DNA of 56,114 nt from Boletus sp. NGJ (taxonomy: Eukaryota > Basidiomycota > Agaricomycetes > Boletales > Boletaceae), in the NCBI GenBank assembly GCA_019096195.1, contig JAGTXK010000047.1:1-56114 (forward strand), read 5' to 3'. Below the pieces are notes generated by a model. It did no database searches. It saw nothing but the letters and a program-made list of their open reading frames with translations, and was not told the origin of the DNA. A program made the position numbers and the translations under genes. Of the stretch, positions 9,187 to 21,789 are shown one piece after another. Each line of letters opens with the position of its first letter. The stretch's first letter is position 1.

Positions 9187-11066
9187 TATCTCCACCACCA
9201 TCTCCCCACTCAAACACACTAGCCTAATTCACAGCTCCAGTCCACCACTCCTTTCCACATTAGAATGAACAACATCTATGACATTGTACAGCCTCTCCGA
9301 CAGTGTGTTTCCTGCAAACTCGCTTCTAATCCTACCATAGTTCAACAGTCATGCTTTTGATGATATCAACTCCTTGTCTGATGTGACTGTAAACATGCTC
9401 ACACTTAGTGACAATTCCATCTCCAACAACAGCTCCAATTTCTCCATCGACAATCCCCTCCATCATCCTGATCCAGTCAACAACCCCCTGAATGATCCCA
9501 TCACAGCAAACCCAGACACTCCAGCTGGCATCCATTTTGATATCATGTATATCCCTCCTCACCAGCAGGCAGACGATCCTATTGATTAGCTGGATATCCT
9601 TACCACCATCCAACATGAAACATGTCCCTCCCATAGCTACACTCACAAATTCAACAACCATTTCAAGTCTGCAGTTGATCTCTCCATGCTCAAAAACCTC
9701 TACACTGCCAACAATACTCAATCTGCCATCAATATTCTCAAACATTGAACAGGCCTCCAAATCAACGACTCATTCAAGATCAACTCTGATGATGAGGACA
9801 TCATGACCTGCTTTTCAGGTCATTTCCTAGATTACACTCTCTATCTCAGCAGCAGGCTTGGTCTTGATGCCATCATTTCAAACAAGATCACAAATCATCA
9901 ATGGCAGATTGATCTCACCTTGTCAAGGATGTTCAAGCTCTGGCCAAATGTCAAGACCCCCCTTCCATTCTTCTCCACAGGTCATATGATATACATTGGA
10001 ACTCACGCTCAAGAGGAAATATGGCTCACCATGGTCCTCCACTCCTTCATTGATTGACCCGACACTAATCCCAACATGACTGCCTTGGACACTCCATCCA
10101 CAGCCATGATTTCTTCCCATGCATACATGATTATAATGCTCTTCACTGAGTGTCTCTATGCAATGCATTTCCAAGACATACTAACCTTTGAGCTATACTT
10201 AGAGACTCTCACACATGACATGATCATGGATTCAACGAACTTATTGTAAGAGTGCTCCACTTGTCACAATGTCCTCTCTTTCTCAATTCTGGTCTCTTTC
10301 ATTTCTTAGAGGTAGACTTGATGAACCCACCTGCATCATTCAATTCACATGACAGGACGTTCTCAATCTTCATGAAAGACTAATCACAAATTGGGATCAC
10401 TGGGTTCAAAACGCACTGGACTCATGGAAGGCCGATGGCTTTCTTTTGGACAATATACCTGTGGCCCTCACTATGCAATTCAGACAAAATCAACCGCTCC
10501 AACCTGATACTTCAGCAGAGATGGAATGTGAAGCATGGAACCATGACAGAGATCTGAGCCACATCCACCTTCTTGCAATTTCTATAGCCCATCATATTGA
10601 GTGTGCTGCATATCTGATCTGAGTCATCCCACAACTTACCCTCTTACATCTCACAACTCAGATTCTATAAGGCATCTCGTTTCACTCATTTTAACAATAA
10701 TGCCCTGATGTGAGAACATCCAGTCCTCTATGACCTTCCTTCTACTAATCCAGCTAGATTCCAGATATGCAATCTCCACAACCACCCCAGAAAAGATGTG
10801 AATTGGTGCATGATCCTAATATACAATGTGGAAGGATTTATCATACATCATTGCACCCCAACCATGTACAACATATCTGGAGCCCTTGTCAATCTGAAGA
10901 AGGTTGACATACTCTTTTCCACTGATGACAATGGTGCCACAACATCCAATGCCTTACCCCTAGGATTCACAAAGATATATGGGAACATGCAAGCCTGGTG
11001 AACAATTGCACCTTTCGACTGGATTATTCAAGAAGCTAACCTTGTTCTCAACCCACCTGTCAATCC

Positions 11067-11100
<34 letters not shown>

Positions 11101-13926
11101 ATTTCTGATTTCACCAGGAGTGCACTGATCATCTGTGGCACGCACTCCCAAATACAGTATACAACATGATCTCACATCAAGTCCAAAACCAAGCTCGATT
11201 ACACTATGTTCAGTTGGGTCTGGTTACTTCCATGTTTGCAGGAACAACAGCATCCACTGAGCCTCATAAATGATGTTTCCAACAAAGGAAATGTCATTGT
11301 GAGATCTCACTCCCCCATAAGAGATATGCTCTGACTCTCAGAGGGAGGGAACAGCCTCAAGCCACATGTGTAGAACAAACCTACATCATAGATTTGTATC
11401 ATCTATCTGCACATTATCAAGGTGTATTCACTGCAATGTCATACTTGTCCACTCAGGCCTCATCAGAACTATATATGATCTCCTTGTGAAGCATGTGTGC
11501 AAGTTCATCAGACATCCCATGGTTACCATCCCTCTCTTGCAGTGTCTTCAGCCATTTACTCCTGAGGTGAGTTTCATCATTCAGTAAAGTCATCACAGAA
11601 GTGACATTTACCACACATACAACTAGGTGATTTCAAACATCATCAATTGGACAACCTTTCCAATCACGTCTCTAATCAAAATGATGTGGTTGGAACACCA
11701 CCCACAGTTGACTAAAGGAGATGATGTTGCCCTCCATGATGTCAAGTTCATGGCCATGCTTGAGTAAACTCTCAATTATGCACACACAGGATCAGGGAAG
11801 GTTCTAATGCACACATTGATGGATTGGGTATTCTTATCATTAGGAATTGTTAACAACAGGTTCCCAACCATCAACAGAGAGTTTTTGTCTTATAATGACA
11901 GAAAGTTGTCATCCACAATGACCACTGGCCACTAAACAAAACCACACTTGCCCCTCTGACCTGTTCCATGAGATGCCAGAATCTCACCTACAACGAGGCT
12001 TATGTGAAGGTGTGTTAACTTGCTGTCATTTGTTTGAAAGGATTGTGGAACACACAAATAGACATTATTGTCTATTTGCATGTCTCATATTACAATGCTT
12101 TCATCACACAAATTGACACATTCGTGAGTTTGCATACATAGTGCAATGGATTATGATATGGTTGGATGTCACATACATGCAAACATACAGTCCTGATGGT
12201 TTGCATGTACAGTATTTGGTGTTGTTCTACACCATGTGATGCTGTGTTTTCATTTTGTCTGTTGTATTTGCACAAATTGACAGATATGTTGTTTTGCAAG
12301 ATTTTGTGTGATCTGCTAACTGTTTGTCATAGGACTTTACACTTGAGCATGCCCTGCATCATCTACTGAACAGTACCTACCCAAATGAACACAACCCTCA
12401 AAATTGTGTTGCTTTGTACACATTGAACATTGTGCTGGGAGCATACATTAGGGATGTCATTGAGCTGGTTACCACCCACATCACAGATGAATTGTGTCCC
12501 ATACTAAGCTCTCATTGGGTGGCAGATAGGATGACAGCAATTCAGAGACGAAATGCACTTGCAAATTGGGTGGTGTTGAAATATTCACTCTCTTTTGAAT
12601 AGGAATCCCTCCCGAAACTCATCCTGGCAATTAATTCTCAAACTGCAAACAATACAGCTACCTTTGAATTGCAATGGGCAACAGATAGTCCTAAGCCCAT
12701 TTCTTTTTTTGTTGAAGAAATTGTTAAGCAGGCTGGAAATCAAAGGTGTCTCCCCCATTTATACAAAAGGGATCTTCTCAGAGGACTGTCCATCAAGCCA
12801 TTTTAGAGGTTTGAAAGATATATATAGGTGCCAGATATAATTCCACCTTGGTTGACGTGACAATTAAATGTAACATGGCTCACCTTGTCAACGATTTCAG
12901 GATCAATCACATATTATGGTTGGAGAATCAAAATGGAAATGGGTGTGGGAGAGCATCTGCTGTCATCCTGCATTCAACAGGCTATCTCTTGGCCAATTCA
13001 AATCAAAGCCAGAAGAGGTTCCCACAGTCGAGTTGACAGCACAAAAATCATGACAGGTCTAAGCAATACACACCTCAGACAGAATTTCGATGAATGATGG
13101 AAGAATCCAGTGGACAGCATGTTCCATCTGATTATCAGACTCCTACAAAATATTGCATAAACATTCTTTGCCCATAGAATGGTCACTGAAGAATGCATCA
13201 GTCAATGCAAGTGACACATTTATGCACTCCATTTACATATGGGTATCAAATAATTATTCACCATTGACAAATCTGAAGCATGCCATGGCAATGTTCATCT
13301 CTTTGATCTTTGCTGAATTGCTTCCAAAAATTCACACTTCTAAAAATCTGAATGTAAATATGGATGTGATGCAGATTCATGAATATCTTTGGACATCATC
13401 ATTTTCTATATGATCAAAAAAGGGACATACAGATCCACAGCCATTCATTACAATGGTATCAATGTTCATCATCGCAATATGAGATGATAATTCACCATTG
13501 TCAAATGCCTTGGAGAAGATACATCATGGATTAGCAACTCCAGAGCTAGTGCAGCAGATGAAGGCGTTCACCAGCAAACACAGTATGTGTCACTGCTTAT
13601 TAATAGATATTCTGACTCATATACATGGAGTAACTCTTCCGCTGCCAAGGGAATTACTACTCTCAACGTCTTGATCAAATTTGGACTTGCTGTCTTGCTG
13701 ACCAAACATGTCTTCAAGGCTTGCATATGGAAGCAGAACGTAATCCAGGTGGATGATGCGACCATTTCTCACCATTGGAGCAAGGTCAAAGAATATCTTA
13801 TGAAGGACACTCACAGTGGTGCCCACAATGCCATTGTGTTCCTTCTCAGGCAAGAGGCTGCCTTGCAGCTGGTAAAATCCAGATGGGTGAGAGTGAAAGG
13901 TACTCCAACATCCATAACTACCACCT
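9187..13926 (+). pseudogene. gene A copy 1, main body (unrecognised multi-exon gene)
   Basis: No family is recognised. Translated stretches align by eye with 33600-36130 and 44071-45840 in the same order. Examples are GHFLDYTLYLSSRLGLDA with GHFIDFFLHLRSRISLDA, HAQEEIWLTMVLHS with RGQEEIWLAFILNS, and TLNYAHTGSGKV in both. Later, NNYSPLTNLKHAMAMFISL matches NNYDPINNPIHALGLFIAI. A poly-Asp run is encoded by (GAT)n at 11069-11098. Frames change at introns (one clear, 12010-12332) and at decay sites, and several TGA, TAG and TAA stops occur. It is split by chromoviruses A and B. The product would exceed 1000 residues. No membrane or catalytic motif was found. Confidence 0.6.
12010..12332 (+). other. 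intron of gene A copy 1 carrying two hairpins
   Basis: GTGTGT follows GTGAAG at 12010, a CTAAC branch-like site lies at 12316, and CATAG ends at 12332, after which the homologous exon starts (FTLEHALHH). Inside are perfect hairpins AAATAGACA/TGTCTATTT (12056-12064, 12069-12077) and TACATGCAAAC/GTTTGCATGTA (12174-12184, 12199-12209). The intron is unusually long for the roughly 50-nt introns seen elsewhere here. Confidence 0.6.
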
Positions 13927-14221
13927 TGAAACATTTTCACCTTAACCCTGCAGATATTTACGGTGCTAACAGGCACTTACATACTAGCCAAGGGGCCACA
14001 CCCAGACCCATGACATTACATACACATCACAGAACCGCCTAGAACATTACATAACTATTCTGACACATTCCACACCAGCCCTAAAACTGGTCCGTGCCTA
14101 TGTCTGTACACTATATAAAGCAGCGTATCCTATAGTAAGTACGCATTCTTGGAATTGCCATTTTACCCTTTGAATATTACTCTCAGGTGACTCTTAGGCA
14201 TCATTGGTCTTTTTCCTTTCA
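13927..14221 (+). repeat. 5' LTR of chromovirus B with TATA box
   Basis: This 295-bp repeat has TATATAAA at 14112-14119. ATTCTTGGAATT at 14145-14156, 33 bases after the TATA start, is the predicted RNA 5' end region. The other copy at 20600-20894 differs at a few transitions. Confidence 0.92.
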
Positions 14222-14233
14222 AATTCCAAGAAT
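14222..14233 (+). other. primer-binding site of chromovirus B (self-priming type)
   Basis: AATTCCAAGAAT directly abuts the LTR end. It is the exact complement of ATTCTTGGAATT at 14145-14156, the predicted start of the RNA. It does not look like a tRNA complement. Positions 14234-15087 are a leader in which I see no supported gene. Confidence 0.75.
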
Positions 14234-15087
14234 ACTCCTTGGTCGCCAGGCCCTTTGCCCCCCGACCGTTTCCCCCATTGCCACAGCCTCGCTATTGTCT
14301 TTAACAATATGCTTGTTCTTTTCTCCACTCCCCTCTCTCCGCATCTATTCCTTGAAACAATCATAGACCCTTGAGGCCCCATTCTTGAGAGTTCTGTTAG
14401 TGATATGTGTAATTCCAGCCTACTAGGTGGTTGCAAGTGCAGGACACAGGCTACAATCGAGGGAGAAAATAAGGAGATCGGAGAACCCTTGGTTCTGACT
14501 CTTTGCCCACACCTACCCTCTCCACTTCCAAGCACATGGGCTCTTCGCCACCGCTCACCCCACACTGGACCTCAGGTTAGAGGAACCCACTGGTACACAT
14601 GATGTACTCAAGTAAAGCACTCGGCGAAATGCTTGCATATACACCCGTCCAGCATCACAAATTAGGATAACGTTGCTACCAGGCATAGAGCACTAGCCCC
14701 CGTTGTCAGCTGAGTGTCTAGCTGTCCATATCCCTCTCAACTCTACAGAGGATGGGTTTGCGTGATCACCCATAACATCACGTAGCTGCAGTAGGGAGAT
14801 TTATCTCACCTCTCTCCTATGCAGCACCTTCCCATAGTAAGGAAGTCATACTCCAGTTCCTCCAACTCTTCCCCCTCTTGACAGTATGTGGTCTTTCCCA
14901 CTGTTATTCTTTTCAAGCTACCCCCTGAGCAAACTCACTCCTACAACGTCTTCCATCGACGATACATCTGGGCTCACCCAGAGTACACCCTTGTCATCCA
15001 TACCACCCTCACAATACTCCCTGACATACACTCGACGTGTCCATACCATTACACAGCTCACCAAACTTGCCAGACTACAAAGAGACA

Positions 15088-16687
15088 ATGACCACCATCC
15101 CGAGCCCATATAGCCACCCCACCTCTGTTGCTCCCCCCACTCCCAGGAGCTTCATGGATCTGGCATAGAGGGCTGCTGCCCAGGGCCTCCCAACCCTCCA
15201 ACTCAATCAACCCACCGCATGACTCTCCATCTCCACCCACTTGCAGCAGGAAATAGCGACCTACAACCTGCACCAATTAATCCTCCGCTACAACGTGTGG
15301 CGCCAACAATTCGCAGAGGACCCTGAAGTGGCTGGACCCCCACCCCCAATCCACGAACCCGACGCAACCCCCATCAGGGTCAATATCCTGTCCCCCATGA
15401 GAACACCCCAGGCCCCACTGCCAGCCCATCCACTGCCATCCCCCCATCGCCATCATCTGACCAGAATCCACCTGGGCAGCCAAGGGCGCCAGCTTGTGGG
15501 TTCCCACTGACTTCCCCCCAGATTGACAAGAGCTTGGCCTCCAAGCCGGAGCACTATGACAGGAATAAGGAGAATTTCATCTAATGGTGGAGGACGATGA
15601 CTCTCTACCTGAGTGGCTTTGAGACCAAGCTGACTAATTGGCAGAAGATCCTAATCACCCTGTCATACATGTGCAGTGACAATGCGGCAGGCCGCTTCTC
15701 AGATCTGCTGGCCGAAGGCAACACTTACACCCTTGTTAGCTTCGAATTCTTTATTGAAAAGCTGAGGAAAACCTTCCAGCCCACTGGCCTCACTAGAATG
15801 GCCAAGCAAAAACTCTTCACACTCAGGCAGGGGAAGGACACTGTCGAGGATTACTTCACTTGACTCTACCAGCTGGCCATCAAGGCCAAATTCGATGTAA
15901 GGATAAACGAATGGACAATTGTGAATCAAATTCAGCACCAGGCCAAGAACAACCTGGTAGAGTACATCAAGAGATACAAACCAGAACTCATCGACAGTAC
16001 TGATGTCCGAGAATGGGAAGAAGCGTTGGTGAGGGCAGAGGAGGTCCTCAATGCCATTGTGGAAAGGAAGCAGGCAACTTCTGTGTACACCACTGGCTCA
16101 ACCTACAACTCTCAGTTCATCCCCCGCCCCAGATATACACCTCCCACCGGAGCTCTGCCCGCTTCACAACCTCCAACACCCATAGCACATCCGCACCCTC
16201 AGCAAACTGGAACATTCTCCAGACAAGGCGCTCCCATGGAGCTCAACAAAGCATGTGCAGCTGGCATCTACCACAAATGCTCAAAACCATGGCCTTGCGC
16301 AGACCACCCTCCACACCCCCGCCCTCGTCAAGTGAGGGGCATCGTGATCAACAGGCAAGAGGTAAACCCCGAGATGTTCGAAAGAATCAGAGCAATGATG
16401 ACGGACGCCGAGCAGGCAGAACCCACAATAGAGTATGCTTCCAATGTAAAGAACGACTCGTTTTTTCTCCTAGTACAGTAGATAGCAACCAACCTGCTGT
16501 ACAATACTCTAAGTCATTGCAAGAAAACTGTTTTGCAATCCTGTGCAATGACAAGGTTGAATCAATGGAAGCCTGGGTGAATCTTCCAGAAACAAAAAAG
16601 ATCACCATCTTGAGTTGTTCAAAGACCAAATGGAGGGTAGTATTCCACCTGTCAGTGAAGAAGGATGACAGACCAAATGACTCATAG
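15088..16687 (+). pseudogene. gag of chromovirus B
   Basis: ATG 15088 opens MTTIPSPYSHPTSVAPPTPR. An in-frame TAG follows at about 15166 and a TGA at about 15220, and the frame changes near 15500. The capsid region 15540-16480 contains WWRTMTLYLSGFETKL, FRKTFQPTGL-like and DYFT-stop-LYQLAIKAKF, where TGA at 15861 replaces an expected Arg. A knuckle-like CFQCKER lies near 16440 in yet another frame, and only its first Cys pair is recognisable. Positions 16690-16985 hold short broken stretches and an 11-C run (about 16948). The gene is decayed. Confidence 0.78.
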
Positions 16688-16985
16688 ACAATATCGCAAA
16701 AACACACCAAGGAGAACAGACAAAAGGAAGAGATGTCCTCTTGTTCCTGGCTGAACACGCTGGACCCCTGGTCCATGCGATGGATGAAGGCTCAGGTAGA
16801 ACACCCCAATGTTGAACGAAGCATCAGACACCTGAAATCCTTTGTCCACAACCCCAGGATGATTGAAGTGTCTCAGGACCTTGTCCAAGAACTCTGAGAG
16901 ATGATGTCAGAGGATGCATACTGGGTGCTAAGGGATCTACAAACCCCCCCCCCCCTCAGTTCCGAAGAGCATCCCCATGTGCAAC

Positions 16986-19900
16986 AAAAAGAAACTCCCT
17001 TGAGATCACGGTAAAACTAAGCACCTCAAGTGGGGAGCAGACGGAAGTCAAAGCGCTCGTCAACTCTGGGTGCACCGGGTCATCAATCCATGAAGACTTC
17101 GTCGCTGAAAAGGGGATACAAACGCACACATTACCCCATGCCCTGACCGTGTACAACGCCGACGGTACTGCCAATGCTGGAGGCAAAATCAAAAAGTTTG
17201 TCATTATTGAACTCCAGGTCCAAGACCACAAGGAGCAGATTGCCCTAGCAGTGACAAACCTGGGACCAAACACTATCTTCCTGGGAAACGACTGGCTGAA
17301 GATGCACAACCCAGCCATCAACTGGAAAATAGGACAAATCTCGTTCTGATGTGGAGACGACGAAGACGACGAACAGGACGAAGACTTCACCCCCTTGCAA
17401 GGGGATTGGCTATTCCGACTGGACAACAACAAGTACATATGAAATGTCACCATGGAAGTAGCCATTAAAGACTACGTCCAGAAAAAGAAAAAGACCTTCG
17501 AGGAAGCAGCCCCTGAATACGTCCACAAATTCAAGGACATGTTTGCCAAAGAAAGCTGAGATACCCTCCCCTGAGATGCCCCTGGGACCATGCAATCAAA
17601 CTACTCCCAGGAAACCATGAGGTAAACTGCAAAGTGTACCCCCTCAACCTAGGGGAACAAAAGGAGCTAGACGCCTTCCACAAGGAAAATCTCAAGTCTG
17701 GACATCTATGCCCATCCAAATCCCCCTTCACATTAGCCTTTTTCTTCATCAAAAAGAAGGATGGATGCCTCCGCCCTGTGCAAGACTACTGCAAGCTCAA
17801 TGCAGTAACTCGTTGCAACTGATACCCCCTCCCCCTAATCGCTGAACTCATCGACAAGCTTAAAACCGCAAGGTACTACACCAAGTTTGATGTGAGGTGG
17901 GGGTATAACAACGTGCGAATGGCTGAAGGAGATGAATGGAAGGTGGCATTCCAGACAAACCATGGACTCTTTGAACCCCTCATGATGTTCTTCGGACTCA
18001 CCAACTCCCCTGCGACATTCCAAACAATGATGAATGCACTATTCAAGGAATTGGTGGACCAAGGCGTAGTGGTGATCTACATCGACAACATCATGATATT
18101 CACGAGGATGATAGAGGAGCACCGTAGAGTAGTATGAGAGGTGCTACAAATATTGTGCAACACCCACCTGTACCTGTGGCACGACAAGTGTGACTTCGAA
18201 GTCCAGGAGACCAAATTCCTAGGACTCATCGTTACACAAGACAAGGTCAGGATGGATGAAAAGAAGGTCTCAGCCATCGCTGACTGGCCTGTCTCAACAT
18301 CCAAAAAGATGCTCCAAGGATTCCTCAGCTTCCTCAATTTCTACCAACGGTTCATCAAGAACTTCGCCATGATCGCATGCCCACTCAATGCACTCACGTC
18401 GGTAAAGAAGGACTTCATCTGGACGAATGACTGCCAAAAGGCCTTCAAGGACCTTAAAGCGACCATCATGTGTACCCCCGCCCTCGCCATGCTGACGGAC
18501 ACTGATCCCTACCAAGTCGAGACTGACAGTTCTGGCATTGGCATCAGCGCTGTACTCTCACAGAAGTACAATGGGACCTGGCACCCCATTGCCTTCATAT
18601 TCCGTTCCCTCAACAATGCGGAGAGGAATTACCATGTGGCTGACCTTGAGATGCTCGCAATCATCTATGCCCTCAATGAGTGGCAGCAATACCTCCTCAA
18701 TGCAGCACACCTGGTTGAAATCCTTACCGACCACAAAAACCTCGAGTTCTTCCGCTGCCCCCAAGACCTCTTCCGTTGCCAAGCCTGGTGGCAGCAGATT
18801 GTTCAGGAATACTCCTGACTATCACTCACCACTCGGGCAAGATGAACCCCGCTGATCCTCTATCCCAGAGGCCAGACTTTGAAAAGGGGGTGGAACTTGA
18901 TAACTGCCCAGACTCTCCTCCCAGATGCCCTTTTTTCACCACCCTCCTCTCCAATATCCATCAGCACAATTGCCCCACCCAGCACCCTCTCAAAAATAAC
19001 GAAGCTACAATACAAGCTTGAGAGATTCACGAAAGAAGGGCTAGAGAAAGACAATACCCACTGGGCAAAAAAGGACAGGCTCGTAACATGGAAAGGCCTC
19101 ACCTACGTCCCAAATGACAAGAAGCTATGAGAGGATATCCTTGTAGTGAACCATGACCACCTGATCATAGGACACCCCAGTGTGAAAAAAACACATGACC
19201 TCATCATGAGCCAGTACTACTGGCCATCGCTCAGAAAGGATGCTGAGGAGTACATCAAAGGCTGCAACGTATGCCAGAAGGTGAAGGCCAAGACCACCGC
19301 CACCCACACACCCCTTCACTCAAATGAGATCCCATCCACACCATGGGAAATCATCTCCATCGACCTCATTGGCCCACTCCCCCAATTGCAAGGGAAAAAT
19401 GCAATACTTGTCATCATCAACTGCTTTTCAAAAATGATCCACCTTGCTCCAGTCATGGACACCATCATGTCACAGGGAGTCACCACTGTCTTCTGTGACC
19501 AAGTGTTCAAACTCCATGGGACCCCCTGGAAGGTCATATCAGACCAAGGCACACAGTTTGTATCCTCATTCATGCGAGACCTGTATATCCTCCTCAGTAT
19601 CAAAGCCAACCCATCCACGGCATACCATCCGCAGACTGACAGGCAGACAGAACGGATCAATTGAGAGGTGGAGAAGTACTTGCGAATCTACGTGAACCAC
19701 AGGCAGACTGACTGGGTGGAGTGGCTCCCACTTGCAGAGTTCGCCCACAATTCACAAACAATGAGCGCCACAGGGGTGTCACCATTCCTACTCAATTACA
19801 GACACAAACCCCTAATCCCCGAAAAATGGGTAGAGGTCCGAAATGAGTCGGCCATGGACTTTGCGGAAAAGATGAAGACCCACCATGAAGCAGCCAAAAG

Positions 19901-20588
19901 TGTACTAGAAAAGGTGGCTGCAGTCATGAAGAAAAACCACAACAAGTGAGCTGCCCTGTTGATGAACTGCACAACTGGCCAACAAGTCCTTCTCAAGGGG
20001 ACCAACATCTGGACCGACCAACCCACAAAAAAATTCGATGACAAGCGCTACTGCCCCTTCAAGGTGAAACGAAAGGTGGGCAAAGCGTCCTACAAGCTGG
20101 AGATTCCGAAGATGTGGCATGGCATCCACCCCATCTTCCACAAGTTGCTACTCACGCCCTACCACATCAGCACCATGAAAACCCAAGTCAAACCCAAACC
20201 CCCACCACCAGTAATCGTCCAACAGGAGGAGGAACACAAGGTCCAGGAGATAGTAGACTCAAGGAAGCGCAGAGGAAAGATGGAGTACCTTGTACACTGG
20301 AGGAGCTACCCAAGGGAAGAACACACTTGGGAACCTAAAACCAATGTTAGGAACACCCCGAAACTTGTCAAGAAGTTCCACACCACCAACCCCTCGGCAG
20401 TCCACTCCCTTGTCAAAGTGTGTGATTGCCCAACGTGCATGCACAGAACCCCCCTCTTCACAGACACCTTCTTCCGTGCCTATGCGGCCTCGCTCAATCA
20501 CCTGCCCGACCACCTGTTCAAAATCCCCCAACCCAGTACAGAACCAACCCTTCCCAGTATCATGGTCGACCGGGAGTTCAACCCCTGA
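16986..20588 (+). pseudogene. pol of chromovirus B (protease-RT-RNase H-integrase-chromodomain), decayed
   Basis: Protease (about 16990-17349) has ALVNSGCTGSSIH with Asn for the catalytic Asp, and FLGNDWLKMHNPAINW. RT (17634-18140) has YCKLNAVT, FGLTNSPATFQ and YIDN where YIDD is expected. RNase H (about 18400-18780) has VETDSSG and LTDHKNLEFF. Integrase has the zinc region HLIIGHPSVKK..CNVCQK (19150-19290), core SIDLIGPLP and SDQGTQFVSSF. The chromodomain (about 20235-20370) has YLVHWRSYPREEHTWEPK. In-frame TGA occurs at 17820, 18135, 19128, 19662 and 19947, mostly at Arg positions, plus TGAs near 17440 and 17558. Frameshifts lie near 17570, 18810 and 18990. Confidence 0.9.
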
Positions 20589-20599
20589 AAAGGGGGTAA
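20587..20599 (+). other. polypurine tract of chromovirus B
   Basis: GAAAAGGGGGTAA ends directly at the 3' LTR start (20600), the usual plus-strand primer position. It overlaps the pol stop codon TGA at 20586-20588. Confidence 0.8.
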
Positions 20600-20894
20600 T
20601 GAAACATTTTCACCTTAACCCTGCAGATATTTACGATGCTAACAGGCGCTTACATACTAGCCAAGGGGCCACACCCAGACCCATGACATTACATACACAT
20701 CACAGAACCGCCTAGAACATTACATAACTATTCTGACACATTCCACACCAGCCCTAAAACTGGTCCATGCCTATGTCTGTACACTATATAAAGCAGCGTA
20801 CCCTGTAGTAAGTATGCATTTTTGGAATTGCCATTTTACCCTTTGAATATCACTCTCAGGTGACTCCTAGGCATCATTGGTCTTTTTTCTTTCA
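20600..20894 (+). repeat. 3' LTR of chromovirus B
   Basis: It matches 13927-14221 over the full 295 bp with a few transitions (for example ATTTTTGG for ATTCTTGG near 20818). The TSD CACCT follows at 20895-20899. Confidence 0.92.
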
Positions 20895-21078
20895 CACCTC
20901 CACATTATCATTATCACATGCCTCATCAAACTCATCTTTGGAAAAGCAGTGAGAGAGAGAGAGATTGGATAGTGATGATATCATGGTGATGGCAGACTAT
21001 TGTGATGATGAAGGGAGTGGTTCGATGGCAGAAAGTAGTTCACAAGTGGGTAGTAGCTCATGGATCTGCTTGCATTAA
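20895..21078 (+). pseudogene. gene A copy 1, C-terminal tail
   Basis: After the TSD the interrupted sequence continues with a Ser-rich then acidic stretch (SDDIMVMADYCDDEG) ending at TAA 21076-21078. A GA-repeat lies at about 20950-20965. The matching copy-2 region (about 45770-45840) is also Ser/Glu-rich, but similarity is low. Confidence 0.4.
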
Positions 21079-21220
21079 TTAAGCATATTATCGGAAGAGT
21101 ATCCAATACACATGAGTTCAAGTTGTGCACCACTTACATGATAAGCCTAACTCACATTGATAAATCAGTGCTGCCAAGTGCTGCCATACAAAAATATGCA
21201 CAAAATGTTATGTGTGTCAT

Positions 21221-21245
21221 ATTGCATGAAAATATATCATGCAAT
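21221..21245 (+). repeat. hairpin ATTGCATGA/TCATGCAAT downstream of gene A copy 1
   Basis: A perfect 9-bp inverted repeat (21221-21229, 21237-21245) with a 7-base loop. The GCATG core recurs in the 12174-12209 hairpin. Apart from this I see no gene in 21079-21789. Confidence 0.5.
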
Positions 21246-21789
21246 CTGATGTTATATGACTATATGAATTAGATTTTGTATTCGAGGTTGTGTTAACTGT
21301 ATGTATTTTGATGATGAATCATGCAAATCAATGTATGTGTCATTTTGTGGGAAATGGATACATGGAATAAGAGTTTTGTTTGTGTGTAGTGTTTGATTGT
21401 TGAAAGGATGGGCTGGGTAACCTGCAGTCAGTATGTGTATGTCCCAAATGATAACAAAATCTTTGAAGTGAAGCAAAGTGTGTAAAAATAATAATATTAG
21501 GGTTTCAGAGGGGTGTGCTATTCATCTTATGCTACAGAAACCAATGTGGGGAGGGGTAGAAGACATTAGGTTGCATCTGTTACATAATGAGTTATTTATG
21601 ATTTTTTGTACAATAACTAATCTAGCCCCATTCGAGGTTTGTCTTGAAGGGGATTATATTTGTCTTGGTGTCTCGTTTAAGGTTTCACTAATGAACACAG
21701 CATAATAAACCTGGACAAACATATTATGTAAGCAAAATCAAGCAAATTATGGCACATTTCTATTAAGACTTTGACCTTTTACTATGCTT

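Larger units (their letters stand above)
13927..20894 (+). mobile_element. Ty3-type chromovirus B, full length
   Basis: Two 295-bp LTRs (13927-14221, 20600-20894) start TGAAACATTTTC and end CTTTCA. A perfect duplication CACCT flanks them (13922-13926, 20895-20899). Gag, protease, RT, RNase H, integrase and chromodomain follow in order on the plus strand. It interrupts the 3' end of gene A copy 1. Confidence 0.93.

Noticed and set aside
11069-11098. (GAT)n microsatellite as a regulatory repeat
   Set aside because: It is in frame in gene A copy 1 and simply encodes poly-Asp in an acidic stretch.
16944-16956. C-run as a programmed frameshift site in chromovirus B
   Set aside because: The frames on either side are both broken and do not correspond to a clean gag-pol junction.
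15861-19949. TGA might be reassigned to an amino acid
   Set aside because: The TGAs fall mainly where the families have Arg (CGA), not one codon-swap residue such as Trp, and they coexist with frameshifts and occasional TAA/TAG. CpG decay explains them better.
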